From Halorussus sp. MSC15.2 (GTDB taxonomy: Archaea > Halobacteriota > Halobacteria > Halobacteriales > Haladaptataceae), in NCBI RefSeq assembly GCF_010747475.1, contig NZ_VSLZ01000009.1, forward strand, positions 1 through 64,000: DNA of 64,000 nt. Direction: 5' to 3'. Position numbers and translations under genes: made by a program. The notes beneath the pieces were generated by a model. The model ran no database searches and was not told the origin of the DNA. It was given only the letters and a program-made list of their open reading frames with translations. Below, in pieces: positions 9,589-17,156 of the stretch (position 1 is the first letter of the stretch; each line of letters begins with the position of its first letter).

Positions 9589-10038
9589 CTATCCGCAGTT
9601 CTGAACGCTCGTTTCGACGTCGTCGTTCCGGAGCGTAACTCGCAGGCGATTCGGTTGGTCGCCGGTACAACCGAACGACGTTATCAGTTCCGGGTCTCGC
9701 CCGTGTTCGAACTCGTCTTGACCGGTCCAGACGTGGATACGGTACTCTCGGTCTGCGTTCGAGATTTCGAGCGCGTGGATAGTTTCCGCCTGAGAGGACA
9801 ATTCGTCCGAGGAACGAGGCGGAAGGGTAACGGACTGGACCCACACCTCTTCGTCGTCGTCCACTCGTTCGACCGTGACCGTAGCGAGTTTCTTCTGCTC
9901 CGAGTCGTTCGTAATCGTAACGTTCACCTCACCCACGGTCTGGTTACCGCGCGAAAACGAGGAGCACCCCGCAACCAGCGACAGTGTTCCGAGGCAACCA
10001 GCAGAGAGAAACGACCGGCGGGACCATTTAGGAGACAT
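9589..10038 (-). CDS. Tat lipoprotein of unknown function
   Basis: A 149-residue protein beginning WSRRSFLSAGCLGTLSLVAGCSS: a Tat motif (SRRSFL) followed by a lipobox (VAGC), so it is probably exported folded and lipid-anchored at the outer face of the membrane. The mature domain, about 125 residues, has alternating hydrophobic strands (VNVTITNDSEQKKLATVTVE) like small immunoglobulin-like or DUF-type haloarchaeal surface domains. A TATA-like element (agtattt, about 10064-10070) lies 27 nt before the ATG at 10038. No functional partner is visible. Confidence 0.75.
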   Translation of the reverse strand: MSPKWSRRSFLSAGCLGTLSLVAGCSSFSRGNQTVGEVNVTITNDSEQKKLATVTVERVDDDEEVWVQSVTLPPRSSDELSSQAETIHALEISNADREYRIHVWTGQDEFEHGRDPELITSFGCTGDQPNRLRVTLRNDDVETSVQNCG

Positions 10039-10213
10039 CGACTGAGCCTACAGATGCGAGTGCGAAATACTTTCTCCCTGTCTTTCTGTTGAAATATGCG
10101 GGCGAAGCAGCCCTAGCTGCATCCCGGACGAAAGCGCAGAGCGCCAGTCGAACGACGATGGCCTCGGAGTGTTGAACCAAAGGCCTAAGACTTCCCGAAA
10201 CCAACTTCGCCGT

Positions 10214-10582
10214 ATGAGTACCGAGACTCAGGACGAAGGGGACGACCTCGAGGAGCGCGTCAGCAACTTCCTGCGGCGCAACTTCCCCCAGATTCAGATG
10301 CACGGCGGCAGCGCGGCCATCCAGAACATCGACCGCGAGACAGGAGAAGTTCACATCCAACTGGGCGGCGCGTGCAGTGGCTGTGGCATCTCGCCGATGA
10401 CGATTCAGGCCATCAAGAGCCGCATGGTGAAGGAGATTCCCGAAATCGAGCAGGTTCACGCCGACACCGGTATGGACGGCGGTGGCGGTATGGGCGGCAG
10501 TGGCGGCATGAGTCCGTCGTTCCCCGGCGAGACGACCGACGACGGCGAGGACAGCGACGAAGGTCCGCAGGCTCCCTTCTAA
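10214..10582 (+). CDS. NifU C-terminal domain protein (iron-sulfur cluster carrier)
   Basis: A 122-residue protein with the NifU/Nfu scaffold domain. After an acidic N-terminus comes VSNFLRRNFPQIQMHGG, then GGACSGCGISPMTIQAIK with the CxxC cluster ligands C54 and C57. Such proteins hold a [4Fe-4S] cluster between two subunits and pass it to client enzymes. The C-terminus is a Gly-rich and Asp/Glu-rich tail (residues about 89-122). A TATA-like element (cctaaga, about 10184) precedes the ATG at 10214 by 27 nt. It is monocistronic. Confidence 0.92.
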   Translation: MSTETQDEGDDLEERVSNFLRRNFPQIQMHGGSAAIQNIDRETGEVHIQLGGACSGCGISPMTIQAIKSRMVKEIPEIEQVHADTGMDGGGGMGGSGGMSPSFPGETTDDGEDSDEGPQAPF

Positions 10583-10641
10583 GTCCGGATTGTCGCACGG
10601 AAACGTCCCGATTCTTCGCGTAGAACGCGGCTAACATCAGG

Positions 10642-10649
10642 ATATTTAT
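10642..10649 (+). promoter_or_regulatory. TATA box of the sulfatase-like gene
   Basis: atatttat is centred about 30 nt before the ATG at 10676. It favours this ATG over the in-frame TTG at 10661. Confidence 0.6.
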
Positions 10650-10675
10650 CCCGCAGGGAGTTGGACGGTACTGGT

Positions 10676-12163
10676 ATGACCAACGACGACGCTGCGGGGA
10701 ACGTCGTGTTCGTGGTCATGGACACGGTTCGCAAGAGCCATCTCTCAGTCTATGGCTACGACCGACCGACGACGCCGGGCTTGGAGCGGTTCGCCGACGA
10801 GGCGGCCGTCTTCGAGCAGGCGGTCGCCCCCGCTCCGTGGACCCTCCCGGTCCACGCCTCGCTGTTCACGGGGATGTACCCGAGCGAACACGGTGCGAGC
10901 CAAGAGAATCCGTACCTCGAAGGTGCGACGACGCTCGCCGAGACACTCTCGGGTGCGGGTTACGAGACGGCCTGCTACTCCTCGAACGCGTGGATTACGC
11001 CCTACACGCACCTCACCGACGGCTTCGACAGTCAGGACAACTTCTTCGAGGTGATGCCCGGGGACTTCCTGTCGGGACCGCTGGCGAAGGCTTGGAAGGC
11101 GATGAACGACAACGACTCGCTCAGGAAGGTGGCCGACTACCTCGTCAGCGTCGGCAACAAGATTCACGAGTACACCGCCTCCGGGGAGGGTGCCGACTCG
11201 AAGACGCCGCAGGTCATCGACCGGACGATGGAGTTCATCGACGACGCGGACGACGATTACTTCGCGTTCATCAACTTGATGGACGCCCACCTGCCGTACC
11301 ACCCGCCCGAAGAGTACAAGGAGGAGTTCGCGCCCGGCGTCGATTCCAGCGAGGTCTGCCAGAACTCCAAGGAGTACAACTGCGGTGCCCGCGACATCTC
11401 CGACGACGAGTGGGAGGCCATCGAGGGTCTCTACGACGCCGAAATTCGACACATCGACGCCGAACTCCAGCGCCTGTTTTCGTGGATGCGGGAGAACGAC
11501 GAGTGGGAGGACACGATGGTCGTCGTCTGCGCCGACCACGGCGAACTCCACGGCGAACACGACCTCTACGGCCACGAGTTCTGCATCTACGACCCTCTCG
11601 TCAACGTGCCGCTGCTGGTCAAGCACCCCGAGATGGACCCCGGCACTCGCGAGGACCAGCAGGTCGAACTCGTGGACCTCTACCACACCGTGCTGGACCA
11701 CACCGGCGTCGAGGCCGAACGCTCGACGGTTCCGCTCGACCGGACGCGGTCGCTCCTCGACGCCGATTACCGCGACTTTGCTGAAGGCGACTACGCCTTC
11801 GTGGAGTACTACCGGCCGGTCGTAGAACTGAAGCAGTTAGAGCAGAAGGCCAGCGACGCCGGCATCGAGTTGGACCGCGACTCCCGGTTCTACTCCCGGA
11901 TGCGGGCCGCGCGCCGCCCCGACGCCAAGTACATCCGGAACGAGCGCATCGCCGACGAGTTCTACCACCTCGACGAGGACCCGGAGGAGTCGGACGACGC
12001 CTACGGCGAGGGCAGCGACGAGGAGGGCGAACTCGAAGGCGCGCTCTCGGAGTTCGAGCAGAGCGTGGGCGGCGAGTGGAAGGAAGTCGAGGACGACGAC
12101 GTGCTGGACGACATGAGCGACGACGCTAAGGACCGGCTACAGGACCTCGGATACATCGACTGA
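10676..12163 (+). CDS. Sulfatase-like hydrolase/transferase (alkaline phosphatase superfamily)
   Basis: A 495-residue metal-dependent enzyme of the sulfatase/phosphoglycerol transferase superfamily. Metal ligands are visible as D16 in VVMDTVRKSH, and D287 and H288 in CADHGELHGEH. The nucleophile position in WTLPVHASLFTG is Thr56, where true sulfatases have Cys or Ser in C/S-x-P-x-R. A sulfate-ester activity therefore cannot be assumed; Thr is the nucleophile in phosphoethanolamine-transferase relatives. No signal peptide or membrane segment is seen, so it is cytoplasmic, as for many haloarchaeal members found in sugar or glycan clusters. Here it has no such neighbours except the flippase-like gene that follows convergently. 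Confidence 0.88.
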   Translation: MTNDDAAGNVVFVVMDTVRKSHLSVYGYDRPTTPGLERFADEAAVFEQAVAPAPWTLPVHASLFTGMYPSEHGASQENPYLEGATTLAETLSGAGYETACYSSNAWITPYTHLTDGFDSQDNFFEVMPGDFLSGPLAKAWKAMNDNDSLRKVADYLVSVGNKIHEYTASGEGADSKTPQVIDRTMEFIDDADDDYFAFINLMDAHLPYHPPEEYKEEFAPGVDSSEVCQNSKEYNCGARDISDDEWEAIEGLYDAEIRHIDAELQRLFSWMRENDEWEDTMVVVCADHGELHGEHDLYGHEFCIYDPLVNVPLLVKHPEMDPGTREDQQVELVDLYHTVLDHTGVEAERSTVPLDRTRSLLDADYRDFAEGDYAFVEYYRPVVELKQLEQKASDAGIELDRDSRFYSRMRAARRPDAKYIRNERIADEFYHLDEDPEESDDAYGEGSDEEGELEGALSEFEQSVGGEWKEVEDDDVLDDMSDDAKDRLQDLGYID

Positions 12164-12231
12164 TATCGACCGACGGGGTCGTCCGGCGCGACGCGACTCG
12201 AATCGAGAAGACTGAACGGTCGTCTCCCTTT

Positions 12232-13257
12232 CTACACCGAATCGATGCCGACCACGCTAACGACCGTGCCGCCAATCGCGATGGGTACCCAGTAGACAGC
12301 GCCGCGGAAGATTATCACGGCGGCGAAGGCGGTCTCCCAGCCGACCGCGGCACCGGGGAGGCTGGACAGCAGACCGACGAGTACCGCTTCGATGCCGCCC
12401 GCGCCGCCGGGGAGCGGCGTGACCCCCGCGATAGCGCCCACCGGTACGACGAACAGGAGGACGGAGAACGGAATCGGCGAGCCGATGGCCAAGAACGCCA
12501 GCCAGAGCGCGACCATCTGGCACACCCATCCCACCGTCGAGGCGGTGAGCGCGAGCGTCAGTCCGCGCCGGTTCGTCGCCACGCGCTCTATCGAGTCGAA
12601 GAACTCGCCGACGCGAGATTCGAGGGTGTCCCGTTTGAGCGACACGTCCACGGGAGCGACTCGGGTGACGAATCGAAGTATCGGCGCGAGCACTCGCGCG
12701 ATAACGCGCTGCAGCGCCTGCCGGTTCCGCCAGCCGAAGAACCCGACGAAGGGGACGGCCACCGAGAGGACGACGATGGCCGCCGTGGCGAGTCGGAGGC
12801 GGCGACCGAACGAGGTCTGGGTCGCGTAGAACCCGGCACCGCCCAGCGCGAGGACGATTGACGGGACGAAGTTGAGCGAGTCCACGCTCGCGATGGCCGC
12901 CAGTCCGCGCTCGTACTCCGTGTCCGCCACCTTCGAGATGAGCAGTGCGGTGACGGGTTCACCGCCCGCCTGCCCGAACGGCGTGATGTTGTTCGAGAAC
13001 ATCGCCCCGTTCAGGATGAAGAACGACTTGAGGAACGACACGTCGACGCCGAGTACGTCGAGGACCGTCCGGAGACCGAACCCCCACGCCGCCAGCCAAC
13101 CGAGCGTGACCACCACGAGGAGCGCGACCATCTCGCCGTCGGCCCGCCGGAGTTCTCGGACGAGTCCCTCGACGCCGACGAAGTACGAGAGCAGACCCAG
13201 AATCGCGAACGTACCGAGAAACCCGAGAATGGTAGTTCGCAACTGCGCGTCGTTCAT
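12232..13257 (-). CDS. Flippase-like / lysylphosphatidylglycerol synthase transmembrane domain protein
   Basis: A 341-residue integral membrane protein with about eight hydrophobic segments and the family landmarks NNITPFGQAGGEPVTALL (about residues 88-106) and TPLPGGAGGIEAVLVGLL near the C-terminus. This is the UPF0104/AglD-like family, whose haloarchaeal members include AglD of the N-glycosylation pathway and proteins proposed to move lipid-linked sugars. It lacks a glycosyltransferase domain, so only the membrane part of an AglD-type protein is present. It is convergent with the sulfatase-like gene. Confidence 0.85.
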   Translation of the reverse strand: MNDAQLRTTILGFLGTFAILGLLSYFVGVEGLVRELRRADGEMVALLVVVTLGWLAAWGFGLRTVLDVLGVDVSFLKSFFILNGAMFSNNITPFGQAGGEPVTALLISKVADTEYERGLAAIASVDSLNFVPSIVLALGGAGFYATQTSFGRRLRLATAAIVVLSVAVPFVGFFGWRNRQALQRVIARVLAPILRFVTRVAPVDVSLKRDTLESRVGEFFDSIERVATNRRGLTLALTASTVGWVCQMVALWLAFLAIGSPIPFSVLLFVVPVGAIAGVTPLPGGAGGIEAVLVGLLSSLPGAAVGWETAFAAVIIFRGAVYWVPIAIGGTVVSVVGIDSV

Positions 13258-13408
13258 GGGCTACGCTTGCTTTCTGCATTAATCAGTATGTCGGAATCTC
13301 CACCCGTATCGGACGGAGAAAGGGGAACTTAGAGAGAGTTGCGACGTGCGTAGTCGTCCGTACGGCCGCGTTTCAAACGGTTAGCTATCGGAGTAACGGA
13401 CGACCCGT

Positions 13409-14317
13409 TCACTCTTTCGGGTGCTCCACGGGTCCGTTCTCCCACGCCCGAAGCAGGTTCGTCAGCGTCCGGTTGACCGGGACCGTTCGGTCGGTCTCGC
13501 GCGCGCGGGCGAGAACGTATTCGTTGATGGCCCCGACTTCGGTCCGCCTGCCAGCCAACACGTCTTGGTACATCGAGGACGTGTTTTGGGCGGTGGTCTC
13601 GGCGACGCGCTCGACGGCGTTGACGGCTTCGTCGTCGCCCAGTTCGACGCCCTGTTCGCGTGCGACGCGAGCCGTCTCGCGGGCCGCGTCCGCGGCGACG
13701 TCGCGGGCCGGACCGTCGAGGAGCGCACCGTTCTCCACGCGGGCCAGCGCGGTCGTGGCGTTGATGCCCGCGTTGACCGCCAACTTCTCCCAGAGGCGGC
13801 GAGGCATGTCGTCGGCGACGGTGGTCTCGATTCCCGCGGTACCGAAGGCCCGACCCACCGCGTCGGCTATCTCGGCGGTGCCGCCCGTGCGCGGGCCGAG
13901 GACGACTTCGCCGCGGCCGGTACACTCGACTTCGCCCGGTTCGCGGAGGACCGCGCCGTAGGTCGCGGTTCCGGCGAGGACCGGGCAGTCGAGCGACTCG
14001 GCGAGCGTCTCCTCGTTGCCCATCCCGTTCTGGAGTGAGAGCGCGGCGTCGAACTCGCCGGTCGCGAGGGTCTCTCCCGCCGCCTCGGTGTCGAAGGCCT
14101 TGACGGTCACCACCGCGAGGTCCGCCGCGAGACCGGTCCCGTCGGTGGTCGCGCCGGGGCGAACCGCGAAGTCGAACCGGCCCCCCACGCGGAGACCGGA
14201 CTCGCGCACCGCCGCGACGTGGGGGTCGCGTCCGACGAGCGTGACCGCGTGTTCGCGGGCGAGCAGGCCCCCGACGAGGCTTCCGAGGCTTCCCGCGCCG
14301 AACACGACGATTTCCAT
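13409..14317 (-). CDS. panE: Ketopantoate reductase family protein (2-dehydropantoate 2-reductase)
   Basis: Reduces 2-dehydropantoate to pantoate with NADPH in the pantothenate/CoA pathway. The 302-residue protein has the dinucleotide motif FGAGSLGSLVGG (residues 6-17), ALSLQNGMGNEE, and the catalytic-lysine helix RRLWEKLAVNAGINATTAL in the C-terminal domain. The length is normal. ApbA/PanE relatives with other substrates exist, so the substrate is inferred from family. It lies 77 nt downstream of the rubredoxin-like gene on the same strand, with no evidence of a shared function. Confidence 0.88.
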   Translation of the reverse strand: MEIVVFGAGSLGSLVGGLLAREHAVTLVGRDPHVAAVRESGLRVGGRFDFAVRPGATTDGTGLAADLAVVTVKAFDTEAAGETLATGEFDAALSLQNGMGNEETLAESLDCPVLAGTATYGAVLREPGEVECTGRGEVVLGPRTGGTAEIADAVGRAFGTAGIETTVADDMPRRLWEKLAVNAGINATTALARVENGALLDGPARDVAADAARETARVAREQGVELGDDEAVNAVERVAETTAQNTSSMYQDVLAGRRTEVGAINEYVLARARETDRTVPVNRTLTNLLRAWENGPVEHPKE

Positions 14318-14395
14318 GTCTCCTCGTCGGGGTCGCGGGTAGAAAAATCGGTGTGTCTCGGAGTCGGTCCGGTTCTCGCGACCGGGTAGTTCGTC

Positions 14396-14737
14396 TCAGT
14401 CCTCGGTCCAGTACATCAGCGCTTCCTTCGGTTCGCCGCAGTTCGGACACTCGTCCGGAATCCCGTCGTCTATCTCGCCCATCTCGCCGCACTCGGTACA
14501 CCGCCACATCAGTTCGCCCTCGCCGTACTCGTGACCCGCGCGAGAGTGTTCGACGCTCAGACTCTCGACGCCCTCTCGCGTGGTGACGAAGAACCCGCCG
14601 CGCTCGAAGCCGCGAATCTGGCCGATTTCGTTGCCGTCGTCGTCGTAGACGCTCTGGCCCAAGTCGAGTTGCATGATGGTCTCGGATGCCTGCTCGTCCC
14701 CGTCGTCCTCTAGTGGTTGCTCACCGTGGCCACTCAT
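14396..14737 (-). CDS. Rubredoxin-like zinc-ribbon protein (DUF7130 type)
   Basis: A 113-residue protein. The middle (MQLDLGQSVYDDDGNEIGQIRGFERGGFFVTTREG) resembles a PRC-barrel-like beta strand set. The C-terminus is a rubredoxin-like metal site, WRCTECGEMGEIDDGIPDECPNCGEPKEALMYW, with four cysteines as CxxC pairs and the typical rubredoxin spacing. It could bind iron or zinc; electron transfer is possible but not shown. A clear TATA element (gttttatca, minus strand) lies 28 nt before the ATG at 14737. Confidence 0.82.
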   Translation of the reverse strand: MSGHGEQPLEDDGDEQASETIMQLDLGQSVYDDDGNEIGQIRGFERGGFFVTTREGVESLSVEHSRAGHEYGEGELMWRCTECGEMGEIDDGIPDECPNCGEPKEALMYWTED

Positions 14738-14760
14738 ACGGTGAGGTACGGCGTAGGTAC

Positions 14761-14769
14761 TGATAAAAC
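14761..14769 (-). promoter_or_regulatory. TATA box of the rubredoxin-like gene
   Basis: Read on the minus strand this is gttttatca, centred 28 nt before the ATG at 14737, so the transcript is probably leaderless. Confidence 0.65.
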
Positions 14770-14844
14770 TCGTCGCCGATTCACGTAAGCGGAAAGAAGT
14801 TGTCGATAACTACGGTAGGTTCACAAAACTACAAAATTTGGATA

Positions 14845-15486
14845 TTACTCCGACGGTTTCGCGGAAACCGTTTCGATGTCGGCGTTCCAATCGATGACTG
14901 CGTTTGCTTCAGTCGGTTGGATTCCCCGGTTTGGAACGCGGACGAGGATGAGGTGGAGGGGAGACACGTTGAGTCCACCATTAGTTTCGAGTTCTTCGAA
15001 TCGGAGCTGGAGCGATTGAGTCCCGACACCGCTAACTGACTGGAGAATCAACCGGAAGGATTGCCCGGAGACCCGAGCTTCCAATCCAATAACACTTTCT
15101 GAGCCAAAGTCTGTCTCATCAAGGAATGTACGCATCTCTTTAGAGGCTACTGACTCGTCCACGTATTTCCTCCAGTCGTCCGTCGTGAACAGTCGAAGTA
15201 TCGGTTCAGTTCCACTGCCCAACATACTGTGGTCGAGGTCGCGCTGTCTTGCCACGTCATAGGACGTTCTATTTAGTGCTGGTCCCGTAGTCACGGTCTC
15301 AGAGTATGACGTAGTGGTCGGTCGCTCCCTAGTCGTTCCCGAGGAGGTCGTGTTACTGTCCTCGTTCATCGTTGTCGCGTCGGTCGGTGTTCTCGATGTT
15401 CGTGTCGATTCTGAGGCGGTGAGGCACCCCGAAAGACCGCAAACCGAAAGTATCGCCGAGAGGAGCTGGCGTCGGTTTCTAATCAC
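14845..15486 (-). CDS. Tat lipoprotein encoded with a subtilase-like protein
   Basis: A 213-residue protein with NRRQLLSAILSVCGLSGC at the N-terminus: paired arginines and a lipobox ending in C21. A Thr/Ser-rich spacer (about residues 23-75), typical of haloarchaeal surface lipoproteins, precedes a domain of about 135 residues that I do not recognise. Codon use is more AT-rich than the window average. Its ATG overlaps the stop of the upstream subtilase gene by 4 nt (ATGA), so the two are translationally coupled and probably act at the same place, outside the membrane. Confidence 0.75.
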   Translation of the reverse strand: MIRNRRQLLSAILSVCGLSGCLTASESTRTSRTPTDATTMNEDSNTTSSGTTRERPTTTSYSETVTTGPALNRTSYDVARQRDLDHSMLGSGTEPILRLFTTDDWRKYVDESVASKEMRTFLDETDFGSESVIGLEARVSGQSFRLILQSVSGVGTQSLQLRFEELETNGGLNVSPLHLILVRVPNRGIQPTEANAVIDWNADIETVSAKPSE

Positions 15487-17018
15487 AGGTCAGGGACATG
15501 AAGGACGTTACCAAGCTTTGAGGCGCTACTCGGGCAAACTACTTTGTCGCTCATATTGTTGTACTTCGAGAGATGCCTCTCGTAGCTAATACTTCCGTGT
15601 TCAGCGTAATGGAGGGAAGAACCAGCGGCGACAACTGGGGCCGCAAACGAAGTACCGGATTTTGCAGTTCCATCGTCGGTTTTGAAGTTGTAACAACTGT
15701 AGACGTTCGGTTGGAAGCCAGACGTACCTAAAGCATCGTAACACCAAGAGCAGTACTCGTAGTTGCTATCGGTATCGTCGTAAAGAACAGTTGCATAATT
15801 AGATTCATTCGCTCGGTTGTAGCCACCTGAACAACTCCCGCTGTACCCACCGACACCGATAGTGTAGTAGGAAGTAGCAGGATGACAGACCTCGCTTTCC
15901 ATACTATCGTTTCCAGTTGCACAGGCGACAGCGTATCCAGCACTCGCGTAGGATTGCAATTCCTCGCAAAGGGTACTTGTGCAGTAACCGACGTCGTTAG
16001 TCGTCTCGACCGACATACTACTTACCGGGATATCATTCGTCAGAGCGTACTCAATTGCTTGACGAGCGGCACTAGCATTCGCGTTACCCGTGTCTGGATT
16101 GTAAACTTCTAGCGGGACGATGAAATTAGAATGCGGGTCTTTCTCTTTCAGCATGTAAGCGACCGTGTCCGCACAGTCTGTTCCGTGTGAATGGCCGCTT
16201 TTCCAATCACTGCCAATGAAATCTTTGGCTTTGTCAGTATCGATACCGTTCCATTCAACGTTAGCGTCTCCGATAGATTTTGCCCAGTTTTTCCCCCAAT
16301 CTGTGTCCCCACTATACCCGGTACCAATGATTCCAACTTGATTGATGGTCGAGATAGTGTAGTTTACTGACTCGAAATCACTATGGCTAGCGGTCTTTAA
16401 ATCATCCGCAGAAGGCGTCGAGCCACTAGCACTCACGTTCGAGTTTGCGCTATCTGGTAACTGGAGTTCGGGGTCAAAACCGATTTCGAGCACGAAATCG
16501 AGGGCCGCGATTTTCTCAAGGTCGTCGATAGCTACGTCTGAAAGCCCGACCTTTGTAGAAATTACCTCCGGAATAAATTCAATATCTCCAAAAGCTTTGA
16601 GGCGTTCAATCTCTTGTTCCCTCGGTTGCCATCCGTGTAGCGGACGACCGTACTGACCACGTGAAACTATTTCAGAACGCTCACCACACGTACTTACTGT
16701 AATGTCGATTGTTCCGGTTGAGGACGAACGGAGTTGGCGTTTTAAATCTGCTGTAAAGATGTGATTGCCGTCGCCAGTGCTTTCGTAGGCCTTGAGACGT
16801 TTCCGAAGCGTTCGAAGCTCGGAAACGTGTTTGAGGTAGACGCTACTCCTGACAGAAGTACCTTGCTGGCCGTATTTGTTATACGGTTGTGGAGTTTGCT
16901 TTTCCCTGATGCGCTCCGATGCAGTACCAACTCCGGCGAAACTCAGCGATGTGAAGGCTCCAATTCCCTTGATGTACTGACGCCGACTTGCGTTACTGCT
17001 ATTATCGTTACCAGACAT
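15483..17018 (-). CDS. Tat-exported subtilisin-like (S8) protein lacking the catalytic aspartate
   Basis: A 511-residue protein with a Tat-type leader (SRRQYIKGIGAFTSLSFAG, residues 11-29), an I9-like propeptide region (about 120-180) and an S8 domain (about 225-500). The His motif (HSHGTDCADTVA, H278), the oxyanion Asn (ATGN, N370) and the Ser motif (SGTSFAAPVVAAG, S457) are kept. The Asp motif reads VGIIGTGYSG, with Gly232 where subtilases have Asp; D238 and D240 are nearby. Thirteen cysteines in the protein, twelve of them in the S8 domain, suggest disulfides. Codons are AT-rich, hinting at transfer. It is coupled to a lipoprotein gene. It may be inactive, use another acid residue, or act as a binding protein. 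Confidence 0.8.
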   Translation of the reverse strand: MSGNDNSSNASRRQYIKGIGAFTSLSFAGVGTASERIREKQTPQPYNKYGQQGTSVRSSVYLKHVSELRTLRKRLKAYESTGDGNHIFTADLKRQLRSSSTGTIDITVSTCGERSEIVSRGQYGRPLHGWQPREQEIERLKAFGDIEFIPEVISTKVGLSDVAIDDLEKIAALDFVLEIGFDPELQLPDSANSNVSASGSTPSADDLKTASHSDFESVNYTISTINQVGIIGTGYSGDTDWGKNWAKSIGDANVEWNGIDTDKAKDFIGSDWKSGHSHGTDCADTVAYMLKEKDPHSNFIVPLEVYNPDTGNANASAARQAIEYALTNDIPVSSMSVETTNDVGYCTSTLCEELQSYASAGYAVACATGNDSMESEVCHPATSYYTIGVGGYSGSCSGGYNRANESNYATVLYDDTDSNYEYCSWCYDALGTSGFQPNVYSCYNFKTDDGTAKSGTSFAAPVVAAGSSLHYAEHGSISYERHLSKYNNMSDKVVCPSSASKLGNVLHVPDL

Positions 17019-17156
17019 GCACTCGAATCAATTCACGTTTGGTTGAAATAATTTTCTTCTGGTTAGATATATTATTGTTTTGGATATGGTATTGGCCTAA
17101 TTCTATCGTCGATTAATCGAGAGAAACAGTAGTAGAAACTACGTACGAGAGCAGCG

